Shown one piece after another: positions 28,473-36,039 of a DNA stretch of 62,571 nucleotides. The position numbers and the translations under genes are program-made. Source of the stretch: Thiomargarita sp. GTDB lineage: Bacteria > Pseudomonadota > Gammaproteobacteria > Beggiatoales > Beggiatoaceae. The notes under the pieces were generated by a model. That model worked only from the letters and a program-made list of their open reading frames with translations. It made no database searches and had not been told where the DNA came from. Every line of letters starts with the position of its first letter. The stretch's first letter is position 1. The DNA lies in the NCBI GenBank assembly GCA_020720115.1, contig DYPD01000003.1, positions 1-62,571 of the forward strand, read 5' to 3'.

Positions 28473-28997
28473 ATGAAAAAGATCGCCCTGTTGACGCTAT
28501 TCTTATTTTTAGGTTTTGTGTTACCTGTTTCTCTCCCCGATCCTGCAACGGCGGCGGATACGAACGACGTAAAAAAATTACTTAAAAACAAACGTTGCCC
28601 ACGTTGTAACCTTTCTTCAGCCGTGTTGCGTGGTCAAAATTTATCTCGTGCCCAGTTAGACGGCGCGAATTTATCCTATGCTAAATTGCGTGGGGCGAAT
28701 TTGCGTGGCGCTAACTTAAGCCGAGCTAACCTCTCCAATGCAGGTTTATCCAGCGCCAATTTGCGTAGTGCGAATTTGCGCAACGCCAATTTGCAACGTG
28801 CTGACTTAAGTGGCGCGAATATGCGCGGAGCAAATCTAGGTGGCGCGGATTTACGCGGCGCTAATTTGCGTGGCGCTAATTTGCGTGGCGCTAAAACACA
28901 GGGCGCAAAAGGCGTAACGGGTGTAAATACGAGCGAGGGAGGCGACGCCAGCGACGGCGAAAGCCGTAAGAGATCACCTCGGCGCACCAGACGCTAA
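28473..28997 (+). CDS. Secreted pentapeptide-repeat protein
   Basis: From the ATG at 28473 the product is 174 aa: a signal peptide (MKKIALLTLFLFLGFVLPVS), the linker DPATAADTNDVKKLLKNKRC, a CPRC pair, then about 22 A(N/D)LXX-type repeats (ANLRG, ANLSR, ADLSG) and a basic tail (SRKRSPRRTRR). The repeats fold as a right-handed beta helix. The CxxC pair just before the helix is common in the exported branch of this family. A frame 16 codons longer upstream lacks support. Its function, binding partner and whether it stays periplasmic are unknown. Confidence 0.85.
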   Translation: MKKIALLTLFLFLGFVLPVSLPDPATAADTNDVKKLLKNKRCPRCNLSSAVLRGQNLSRAQLDGANLSYAKLRGANLRGANLSRANLSNAGLSSANLRSANLRNANLQRADLSGANMRGANLGGADLRGANLRGANLRGAKTQGAKGVTGVNTSEGGDASDGESRKRSPRRTRR

Positions 28998-29080
28998 TAC
29001 CAGGCAGGTTTACGCATGTCTATGCTTGCTTGTTGAGCAACCTTGTTAAGCCAAAAGATGAGCGCCTCGGCGTCTTGGCT

Positions 29081-30094
29081 TCACCCAATACGCTGTAAAA
29101 TCTCTTTTACCAAGACCGGTCCCCGATAAATCAAACCGGTATAAAGCTGCACCAAATCCGCCCCCACCTCTAATTTTTCTTGCGCATCCGCTGCCGAGAA
29201 AATACCACCCGCCGCGATAATGGTTAATTTCCCTTGTGTCAGTTGGGCTAAATCCCGCACCACCTGAGTTGATTTCTGCCGCAAAGGTACACCGCTCAAA
29301 CCGCCGTTTTCCGTGCTGTAAGCCAAATGCTCAACGCCCTGCCGACTGGCGGTGGTGTTAGTGGCAATCACGCCGTCCACTTTATACCGCAAAAATTGCT
29401 CACTCATCATTGCCAATTCCTCAGCAGACAGATCGGGTGCAATCTTAACCAACAAGGGCACATAGGAATGGTGTTCAGTATGCAGCTTATCCTGCGCTTC
29501 CTTCAGACTAGACAACATCTGCGCTAAGTAATCACCATGCTGTAATTGCCGTAAGCCAGGCGTGTTGGGCGAAGAAATGTTCACAGTCACATAATCCGCC
29601 GCCGGATAAACCTTGCGCAACGCCAGTAAATAATCCCGCGTTGCCTGATCCAGCGGTGTATCAAAATTTTTCCCGATATTAATTCCCAGCACCCCGCTAA
29701 AGCGGCGCTGCGCGACGCGCTCCAACAGGAAATCCACACCCTTGTTATTAAACCCCATGCGATTAATCAACGCCTGTGCTGCGGGTAAACGAAACATACG
29801 CGGTAGCGGGTTGCCAGGCTGCGGGCGCGGCGTCACAGTGCCCACCTCAATAAAACCCAAGCCCAAAGCGCCAAAGCCATCAATACATTCAGCATTTTTA
29901 TCCAACCCCGCCGCCAACCCGACCGCATTAGGAAACTGCAACCCCATGAGCTGCCGAGGCTGGGTTTTCGGCAATGCGCCGTTTACCCAACTCACCAGCG
30001 GATGCAAAGCACGCAAACCGAGCAAAGTTGCTTGGTGCGCAGTTTCGGGCGACAGGCGAAATAACAGTGGACGCAATAACGGATACAAATCCAT
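29081..30094 (-). CDS. pyrD: Dihydroorotate dehydrogenase (quinone), class 2
   Basis: PyrD oxidises dihydroorotate to orotate with FMN and passes electrons to quinone at the inner membrane. The 337-aa product has the N-terminal amphipathic quinone-binding helix (LYPLLRPLLFRLSPETAHQA), FPNAVGLAAGLDKN, the catalytic serine region VNISSPNTPGLRQLQ, and FMN-binding ATNTTASRQ and GGLSGVPL. Length and all landmarks match class 2. The oxyR gene is next upstream on the same strand after a 64-base gap, so a shared transcript is possible but not certain. Confidence 0.95.
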   Translation of the reverse strand: MDLYPLLRPLLFRLSPETAHQATLLGLRALHPLVSWVNGALPKTQPRQLMGLQFPNAVGLAAGLDKNAECIDGFGALGLGFIEVGTVTPRPQPGNPLPRMFRLPAAQALINRMGFNNKGVDFLLERVAQRRFSGVLGINIGKNFDTPLDQATRDYLLALRKVYPAADYVTVNISSPNTPGLRQLQHGDYLAQMLSSLKEAQDKLHTEHHSYVPLLVKIAPDLSAEELAMMSEQFLRYKVDGVIATNTTASRQGVEHLAYSTENGGLSGVPLRQKSTQVVRDLAQLTQGKLTIIAAGGIFSAADAQEKLEVGADLVQLYTGLIYRGPVLVKEILQRIG

Positions 30095-30158
30095 GACTCA
30101 CCTCGGATCAAGCGCAAAGAAAAAGAGAAAACTCGCTAATGGCAGCAAAAAATTTATA

Positions 30159-31076
30159 CTATTTAAGCGTTTGCACCGTATTTGGCAGATGGCGGCGCAC
30201 CACAGCAGCAAAAGCTTCTAACGCCAGACGACGCGGAAAGCTACGACGAAACACCAAAGATACCTCGCGGTAAGCCTCTGAAATCGCCAACTGCCGCGCA
30301 ATCACGCCCGTATCCGTCATCCAAGCCCCACGCACCGCCAACGCAGGCACCAGCGTGCAACCTAACCCAGCGCCCACTAACTGCAACAGGGTTTCCAAAC
30401 TTTCAGTACGCAAATCTGGCAAATGAGCGGGCGGCGGACGCAATTCTTGGGCACACACAGCCCGCACTTGCGGCGTTAGACAATGCGCATCAGACAACAA
30501 CAGCAAATCCACGTTACTCAGGTCTTCGCGGGTAATTTCATCTTTGGTATACAACGGATGTTTGCGCGGATGCACAAACCAAAAAGGCTCACGAAATAAA
30601 GGCAAAGTTTCTAAATCAGAATCACTCATAGGCGTTGCCAATAACAGCGTATCCAGTTCGTTATCATACAGACAACGCAATAGACTTTCCGTAACCGCCT
30701 CACGCAACACCAACTTAATTTGCGGATACTGGTGATACAGAGGCATAAGCACCAAAGGAATCAGATAAGGACTGAGCGTAGGAATCATACCAATACGCAA
30801 TTCGCCGCTCAACGGATCCTGGTGGGCTTGCGCCAACACCTGAATACTGTTTGTCTCCGCCAACATTGCCTGAGCGTGCGGTAAAATCTGCTCACCAATG
30901 CGCGTCAACATGACCGAGCGGTGCGTACGCTCAAATAAAACCACCCCCAATTCCTCCTCAAGCTTTTTAATTTGCCCGCTCAAAGTCGGCTGACTGACAT
31001 AACAAAGCTGCGCCGCCTTGCCAAAATGACGGGTTTTCGCCAGCGTCACAAAATAATTTAAGTCTCTTAAATTCAT
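30159..31076 (-). CDS. oxyR: Hydrogen peroxide-sensing regulator OxyR
   Basis: From the ATG at 31076 the product is 305 aa, the same length as E. coli OxyR. It has the LysR helix-turn-helix (MNLRDLNYFVTLAKTRHFG, CYVSQPTLSGQIKKLEEELG) and, in the sensor domain, LLLLSDAHCLTPQ with a second Cys nine residues on, the spacing of the redox cysteines C199 and C208. A GTG four codons upstream is an alternative. It is divergent from the rubrerythrin gene cluster, with an OxyR-like palindrome between them, which supports local control of that cluster. Confidence 0.9.
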   Translation of the reverse strand: MNLRDLNYFVTLAKTRHFGKAAQLCYVSQPTLSGQIKKLEEELGVVLFERTHRSVMLTRIGEQILPHAQAMLAETNSIQVLAQAHQDPLSGELRIGMIPTLSPYLIPLVLMPLYHQYPQIKLVLREAVTESLLRCLYDNELDTLLLATPMSDSDLETLPLFREPFWFVHPRKHPLYTKDEITREDLSNVDLLLLSDAHCLTPQVRAVCAQELRPPPAHLPDLRTESLETLLQLVGAGLGCTLVPALAVRGAWMTDTGVIARQLAISEAYREVSLVFRRSFPRRLALEAFAAVVRRHLPNTVQTLK

Positions 31077-31117
31077 CGCCTTACCCACCGTTTTAGATCA
31101 ACTGCAAATATCCAATC

Positions 31118-31132
31118 ATAGGCATAACCTAT
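31118..31132. promoter_or_regulatory. OxyR-like half-site between oxyR and rubrerythrin
   Basis: ATAGGCATAACCTAT matches the OxyR element pattern ATAGxTxxxAxCTAT except one base. A second properly spaced copy is not clear. It lies in the 272-base divergent region. Inference from pattern only. Confidence 0.5.
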
Positions 31133-31348
31133 CATTTTAATCCAAAAATCCCATTGGAATACTATGATTATTTTACCTACACTAGCGTCCAGCACTGAAC
31201 CCAGTGCGTTTTGGTAAAAAGTGGTCAACAGCCTATTTTTAAGCGCGGAAAATCCATTTAAGCAATTGATAACAAATGTTTTTTAATTGCCTAAACCGAA
31301 TTTCCAAAACCGAGTTAGTGTGTAATCTATTAACCCAAGGAGTCCATC

Positions 31349-31768
31349 ATGGAACTGAAAGGCAGCAAAACTGAGCAAAGCCTAAAAGACGCATTCGCAG
31401 GCGAATCCCAAGCCAACCGCCGTTACCTCTACTTCGCAGCCAAAGCAGATGTGGAAGGCCACAACGACGTATCCGCCGTATTCCGCTCCACCGCTGAAGG
31501 CGAAACCGGTCACGCACACGGTCACCTGGAATACCTGGAAGCTTGCGGCGACCCCGCTACCGGCTTACCCATTGGCGCCACTGGTGACAATCTGAAAGCC
31601 GCCATTGCGGGTGAAACCCACGAATACACAGACATGTATCCTGGCATGGCAAAAACCGCCCGCGAAGAAGGTTTTGAAGAAATCGCAGATTGGTTTGAAA
31701 CCCTGGCAAAAGCAGAACGCTCTCATGCCAACCGCTTCCAAAAAGCCCTAGATAATCTGGGCGCCTAA
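31349..31768 (+). CDS. Rubrerythrin (ferritin-like domain only)
   Basis: A 139-aa rubrerythrin lacking the C-terminal rubredoxin domain: no CxxC pair is present. The diiron ligands lie in [35 protein letters not shown] and AERSHANRF. Rubrerythrins reduce hydrogen peroxide with electrons from a rubredoxin or similar donor. The ribosome site is AAGGAG. Position opposite oxyR and before an Fe-S protein gene suggests an inducible peroxide-scavenging unit; the downstream Fe-S protein may be part of the electron path. Confidence 0.93.
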   Translation: MELKGSKTEQSLKDAFAGESQANRRYLYFAAKADVEGHNDVSAVFRSTAEGETGHAHGHLEYLEACGDPATGLPIGATGDNLKAAIAGETHEYTDMYPGMAKTAREEGFEEIADWFETLAKAERSHANRFQKALDNLGA

Positions 31769-31777
31769 GGCAGCACA

Positions 31778-31805
31778 CTCTGACAGGTTCATTCACCTGT
31801 CAGAG
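31778..31805. repeat. Perfect 11-bp hairpin between rubrerythrin and bacterioferritin
   Basis: CTCTGACAGGT (31778-31788) pairs with ACCTGTCAGAG (31795-31805) around a six-base loop. No T-run follows, so it may stabilise the rubrerythrin transcript or cut down read-through rather than act as a full terminator. Confidence 0.6.
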
Positions 31806-31853
31806 TTCAACATTCAACCCATGCACGAACAATTAAGCAAAAGGAATAAAGCC

Positions 31854-32357
31854 ATGTACGAACAAAGCGTAAAGTTATTAAATCAAGCTGTTGGAGATGA
31901 ATTGTTCGCCATTCATCAATATATGTACTTTCATTTTCAATGCGACGACTAAGGCTATGACTTACTCGCCAGTTTATTTAAGAGAACCGCCATTGAAGAA
32001 ATGCTACATATTGAAAAAATTGCCGAACGCATTTTATTCCTAAAAGGCGATGTAGAACTCAAAGCCTCCAGAGAAGTCGAAAAACTGCATGATGTCAAAG
32101 CCATGCCGCAAGCTGCACAAACCTTAGAAGAACAAAGCATACGAGATTACAACAACTGGGCAATTCAATGCTCAGCTCATGCAGATTCAATGAGCAAAAA
32201 ATTGTTTGAAGAATTGGTCATGGACGAAGAACGGCATTACGCGCAATACGACAATGAACTGGAAAATGTAGCTAAATACGGTAATGAATATCTAGCATTG
32301 CAATCTATTGAACGTAGCAAAACCTTATCTGCCACAGTTGCAGTAAAGAAACCCTAG
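31854..32357 (+). pseudogene. Bacterioferritin-like gene with internal stop
   Basis: The frame begins MYEQSVKLLNQAVGDELFAIHQYMY and runs through QCDD, then a TAA at 31950-31952, then GYDLLASLFKRTAIEEMLHI. It continues without a shift to 32357, giving about 167 codons. The stop sits where related bacterioferritin-like diiron proteins carry glutamine (DDQGYDLLA), so a CAA-to-TAA change fits. Downstream, LHIEKIAERILFLKGDVELK and VMDEERHYAQYD keep the diiron ligands. Unless read through or repaired, only a 32-residue stub would be made. The gene lies inside the rubrerythrin cluster. Confidence 0.85.
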
Positions 32358-32410
32358 TTTTACTTTAACACACCCAGAATACCTCTGGTCTCTCAAGCAG
32401 GAGAAACCTT

Positions 32411-33742
32411 ATGTCCACAGTGCGCGAAGGCAATCTTGAAGCACCCACCCGTCATCCATTAGATTGGAAAAACCCTGAGTTTTACAATGAAGCCGCCTTA
32501 TTCACCGAAATGGAACGAGTGTTTGACATTTGTCACGGCTGCCGCCGCTGTGTCAGCCTATGCAATTCATTTCCTACGCTATTTGATTTAGTAGATAGCT
32601 CAGATACTTTAGAAATGGATGGCGTGGCGAAAAAAGATTATTGGCAAGTCGTAGATCATTGTTATTTATGTGATCTTTGTTACATGACAAAATGCCCCTA
32701 TGTACCACCACACGAATGGAATCTGGATTTCCCACACCTCATGCTGCGTGCAAAAGCGGTGAAATACAAAAAAGGCGAAGTTAAAACCCGTGATCGCATT
32801 CTCACCAGCACAGACGCAGTGGGTAATATTGCAGGGATTCCAGTGGTTTCTAGCATAGTCAATTTTGCTAATAACTGCATACCCACGCGCAAAGTGCTTG
32901 AACTGACTTTAGGGATACATCCCAATGCAAAATTGCCTAAATTTCATAGCAATACCTTGCGCAATCGTTTAAGCAAACATGATAGCCAAGCACACCCCCA
33001 ACCTGCTGGTGATACTACAGGTAAACTGGCTTTGTTTGCGACCTGTTATATGAATCGCAACGAACCTGATATTGGTGAAGATTTCATTGCTGTGTGTGAA
33101 CACAATGGTATTCCAGTGGTTTTAGCAGAAAAAGAACGCTGCTGCGGAATGCCTAAATTAGAATTGGGGCATTTAGATGCAGTAGAAGAAGCCAAAAACT
33201 TTAACCTTCCCGTGTTAGCCAAGCTGGTAGATGAAGGCTATGATTTAACCGCCTTAATTCCTTCTTGTGTGTTGATGTTTAAACAAGAATTGCCACTGAT
33301 GTTTCCTGATGATCCTGATGTACAAAAGGTCAAAGAAGCGTTTTATGATCCTTTTGAATATCTGATGTTGCGACATAAAGAAGGCAAGTTAAATACCCAG
33401 TTCAAAAACTCTTTAGGAAAGGTGTCTTATCATGTTGCTTGTCATCAAAGAGTGCAAAACATCGGCTTAAAGACTAAAGATATTTTAAACCTAGTGCCAG
33501 ATACTCAAGTGGATGTCATTGAACGCTGTTCTGGGCACGATGGTACTTATGCGGTGAAAAAAGAATTTCATGACATTTCCATGAAAATCGTTAAACCCGT
33601 TGTTGCCCGTATTCAGAAAAACGCTGCTGATCATTATGGCAGTGATTGTGCAATGGCGGGACACCATATTGAAAATGGCTTAAAAGATGGACACACCCCT
33701 GAGCACCCTATTTCTTTAATACGCAAAGCTTACGGTATCTAA
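32411..33742 (+). CDS. Fe-S oxidoreductase of rubrerythrin cluster (GlpC/HdrD-like)
   Basis: A 443-aa cytoplasmic protein with two cluster-binding segments, CHGCRRCVSLCNSFP (about residues 42-54) and CYLCDLCYMTKCPY (about residues 84-97), followed by two CCG-type domains (ERCCGMPKLELGH; VACHQRVQNIG with ERCSGHDGTY, the second lacking a full CCG). This is the layout of GlpC/HdrD-like electron carriers. Placement between rubrerythrin/bacterioferritin and DUF3501 is a recurrent arrangement. Electron delivery to the diiron proteins is likely by context but not shown. AGGAG precedes the ATG. Confidence 0.88.
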   Translation: MSTVREGNLEAPTRHPLDWKNPEFYNEAALFTEMERVFDICHGCRRCVSLCNSFPTLFDLVDSSDTLEMDGVAKKDYWQVVDHCYLCDLCYMTKCPYVPPHEWNLDFPHLMLRAKAVKYKKGEVKTRDRILTSTDAVGNIAGIPVVSSIVNFANNCIPTRKVLELTLGIHPNAKLPKFHSNTLRNRLSKHDSQAHPQPAGDTTGKLALFATCYMNRNEPDIGEDFIAVCEHNGIPVVLAEKERCCGMPKLELGHLDAVEEAKNFNLPVLAKLVDEGYDLTALIPSCVLMFKQELPLMFPDDPDVQKVKEAFYDPFEYLMLRHKEGKLNTQFKNSLGKVSYHVACHQRVQNIGLKTKDILNLVPDTQVDVIERCSGHDGTYAVKKEFHDISMKIVKPVVARIQKNAADHYGSDCAMAGHHIENGLKDGHTPEHPISLIRKAYGI

Positions 33743-33789
33743 ATTCATTGCCTGTTGTAATACTTGGTGAGTCTTTTAGGAGAAATAGC

Positions 33790-34374
33790 ATGAACAAATT
33801 AACTCGTAAAGAGTTGTACAGCTTGGAACGCTACGCAGAAGTACGCAATGAATTCCGTGCTAAAGTCATGGCGCATAAGAAGCATCGCCACCTTGCTTTA
33901 GGTGAACATGCGACTCTGTATTTTGAAGATCGTCTGACCATGCAGTACCAGATTCAAGAAATGCTGCGGGCAGAGAAGATTTTTGAGGCGGCTACTATTG
34001 AAGAGGAATTAGCCGCTTATAATCCATTGATTCCTGATGGAAAAAATTGGAAAGCCACGTTCATGATTGAATATGCTGATGTGGAAGAACGCCGGGTAGC
34101 ACTGGCGCAGTTGAAAGGTATTGACGATAAAGTCTGGGTACAAATAGCCGGCTATGAAAAAGTCTATGGCATTGCCAATGAAGATTTGGAGCGCACTAAT
34201 GCGGAAAAAACTTCTGCGGTACATTTCATGCGCTTTGAATTAGACGCTGCCATGATTCAAGCCTTAAAATCCACTGCGGCTTTAAGTATGGGCATTGATC
34301 ATCCAGCTTACACTCAAATACAAAGTCCGGTAGCAGATGCTCTAAAAACGGCTTTGTTAGCAGATTTAGATTAG
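33790..34374 (+). CDS. DUF3501 protein
   Basis: From the ATG at 33790 (AGGAGAAAT upstream) the product is 194 aa; a longer frame starting at 33748 contains the ribosome site and is not used. The sequence MNKLTRKELYSLERYAEVRN, the ERDTMQY-like EDRLTMQYQIQEMLRAEKI and EDLERTNAEKTSAVHF segments match DUF3501, a family commonly beside rubrerythrin and Fe-S genes. Its biochemical role is unknown. A terminator follows, marking the end of this operon. Confidence 0.85.
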   Translation: MNKLTRKELYSLERYAEVRNEFRAKVMAHKKHRHLALGEHATLYFEDRLTMQYQIQEMLRAEKIFEAATIEEELAAYNPLIPDGKNWKATFMIEYADVEERRVALAQLKGIDDKVWVQIAGYEKVYGIANEDLERTNAEKTSAVHFMRFELDAAMIQALKSTAALSMGIDHPAYTQIQSPVADALKTALLADLD

Positions 34375-34418
34375 TCTATTTCTTTAATGCAACTGGGTTG
34401 CACAATCCGTCATTTCTA

Positions 34419-34476
34419 AGTGCATCACGCACTTCAATAGCGCCTATCGCATCAGTGGTAGGCGCATTTTCTTTTT
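34419..34476 (+). terminator. Terminator after DUF3501
   Basis: AAGTGC/GCACTT forms a small stem at 34419-34434, and GCGCCTA (34440-34446) pairs with TAGGCGC (34459-34465), followed by a T-rich run. It marks the end of the rubrerythrin cluster. Confidence 0.75.
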
Positions 34477-34587
34477 TTCTCCCCTCCCAAAAAACCTGGC
34501 TGAGCCTTTTAATTAATACTGCTTGCTAGGACAGATTTCGTTTATACTCAGCACTCTTTTCACTTGTAACGAAGCGGAGCTATTGCC

Positions 34588-35346
34588 ATGACTCAATTGT
34601 TTTTTGTGCTACTCATTGTGCTGATTATGTTTGCTTACATGACTTTTAAAGTGCTACGCGAGTATGAGCGTGGCGTGGTGTTTTTCTTGGGACGTTACCA
34701 GAAAGTTGCGGGACCTGGCTTGATTATTCTGCTGCCAGTGGTACAACAAATGGTGAGGGTTGGCTTGCGTACTGTGGTGATGGATGTGCCCAGCCAGGAT
34801 GTGATGTCGCGTGATAATGTCTCGGTGCGCGTCAATGCGGTGGTGTATTTTCGTGTGGTTGAGCCGGAAAGATGCGTGATTCAAGTAGAAAACTACATTG
34901 AAGCCACCAGTCAATTGGCGCAAACCACGTTGCGTTCGGTGTTGGGACATCATGAGCTGGATGAAATGCTGTCCGAGCGCGACAAGCTCAATCAAGACAT
35001 TCAGGCGATTTTGGATAAACAAACCGACGCTTGGGGTATCAAAGTCTCTAACGTCGAAATTAAGCATGTGGATTTGGATGAAAGCATGATTCGCGCTATT
35101 GCTAAACAAGCCGAAGCCGAACGCGAACGTCGTGCTAAAGTCATTCATGCCGAGGGCGAATTGCAGGCTTCGCAGAAATTGATGGAAGCCGCGCAAGTGT
35201 TGGCGCAACAGCCGCAAGCCATGCAGTTACGCTATATGCAGACCCTCAGCGACATTGCTAGTGAGAAAAGCCATACCATTATTTTCCCCTTGCCAATGGA
35301 TTTATTAAACTCGGTGCACACTTGGCTAAAACAGAAAACTGGTTAA
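34588..35346 (+). CDS. Slipin (SPFH/band 7 membrane protein)
   Basis: A 252-aa slipin with a short N-terminal membrane segment (about residues 3-22) and an SPFH domain: [62 protein letters not shown]. The C-terminal part is helical ([23 protein letters not shown]). Slipins organise membrane domains. Their common partner, an NfeD protease-like protein, is not beside it. dtd follows after 13 bases, so the two are probably in one transcript without a known functional link. Confidence 0.9.
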   Translation: MTQLFFVLLIVLIMFAYMTFKVLREYERGVVFFLGRYQKVAGPGLIILLPVVQQMVRVGLRTVVMDVPSQDVMSRDNVSVRVNAVVYFRVVEPERCVIQVENYIEATSQLAQTTLRSVLGHHELDEMLSERDKLNQDIQAILDKQTDAWGIKVSNVEIKHVDLDESMIRAIAKQAEAERERRAKVIHAEGELQASQKLMEAAQVLAQQPQAMQLRYMQTLSDIASEKSHTIIFPLPMDLLNSVHTWLKQKTG

Positions 35347-35359
35347 AAAATAGGTTGTT

Positions 35360-35797
35360 ATGATTGGATTATTGCAGCGAGTCAGCAGTGCCCGCGTTGA
35401 AGTTGACAGTGAGCTTATTGCGGAAATCAAGCAGGGCTTGCTGGTGTTGGTGGGCGTGGAAAAAAGCGATACCCAAGCGCAAGCAGAGCGTTTGTTGGAG
35501 CGTTTGTTGAACTATCGGGTTTTTGCCGATGCTCAGGACAAAATGAACCTTAGTTTGCGCGACATCCAGGGCGGCTTGCTGCTAGTGCCGCAATTTACGC
35601 TGCCGGCGGATACGCGCAAGGGGCTGCGTCCTAGTTTCACGCCCGCCGCCCCACCAGAACTGGGGCGGGCGCTGTTTGATTATCTGTTATACCAAGCGCA
35701 ACAGCAGCACCCGTTGGTTGCCAGCGGGCGCTTTGGTGCGAATATGCAGGTACAGTTGGTCAATGAAGGACCTGTGACCTTTTGGCTACAAAGCTAG
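35360..35797 (+). CDS. dtd: D-aminoacyl-tRNA deacylase
   Basis: Dtd removes D-amino acids (and glycine from mischarged tRNA-Ala) from tRNAs. The 145-aa product has [28 protein letters not shown], the [21 protein letters not shown] block and the C-terminal NEGPVTFWL. The usual SQFTL serine is replaced by proline (PQFTL), a small departure worth noting; the GP motif of the C-terminal loop is present. Confidence 0.93.
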   Translation: MIGLLQRVSSARVEVDSELIAEIKQGLLVLVGVEKSDTQAQAERLLERLLNYRVFADAQDKMNLSLRDIQGGLLLVPQFTLPADTRKGLRPSFTPAAPPELGRALFDYLLYQAQQQHPLVASGRFGANMQVQLVNEGPVTFWLQS

Positions 35798-35863
35798 AGT
35801 TATCGCCGCGCTAAGTCCCCATCTCTATACTCTGTAACTAAATTTGCCAATTTTTTAACACAG

Positions 35864-35893
35864 TTTACCCAGTGCTTTACAAACTGTTACAAT
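35864..35893 (+). promoter_or_regulatory. Candidate promoter for sulfatase gene
   Basis: TTTACC (35864-35869) and TACAAT (35888-35893), separated by 18 bases, precede the sulfatase gene by about 150 bases. A GC-rich inverted repeat, AAGCCCCGC and GCGGGCTT with a one-base bulge, lies downstream at 35961-35992 and could be a leader structure. Confidence 0.3.
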
Positions 35894-36039
35894 GGCGCTC
35901 AATTTACGCTGATTTTTTATTTTATTCAATGCAAATCAACGAGTTACAGATGATTTCTGTAAGCCCCGCTGTGTAATGTTTTGGTGCGGGCTTTGTGCCC
36001 GTATCCTACTTCTCTTTCTCTTTTTTAAGGAGTTGTTCC

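Noticed and set aside
31089-31348. Full tandem OxyR site
   Set aside because: One half-site matches well; the second at the required spacing is too weak to claim.
31854-32357. Recoded stop (UAA read as glutamine)
   Set aside because: Other genes here end normally at TAA and TAG, so code reassignment is less likely than mutation or base error.
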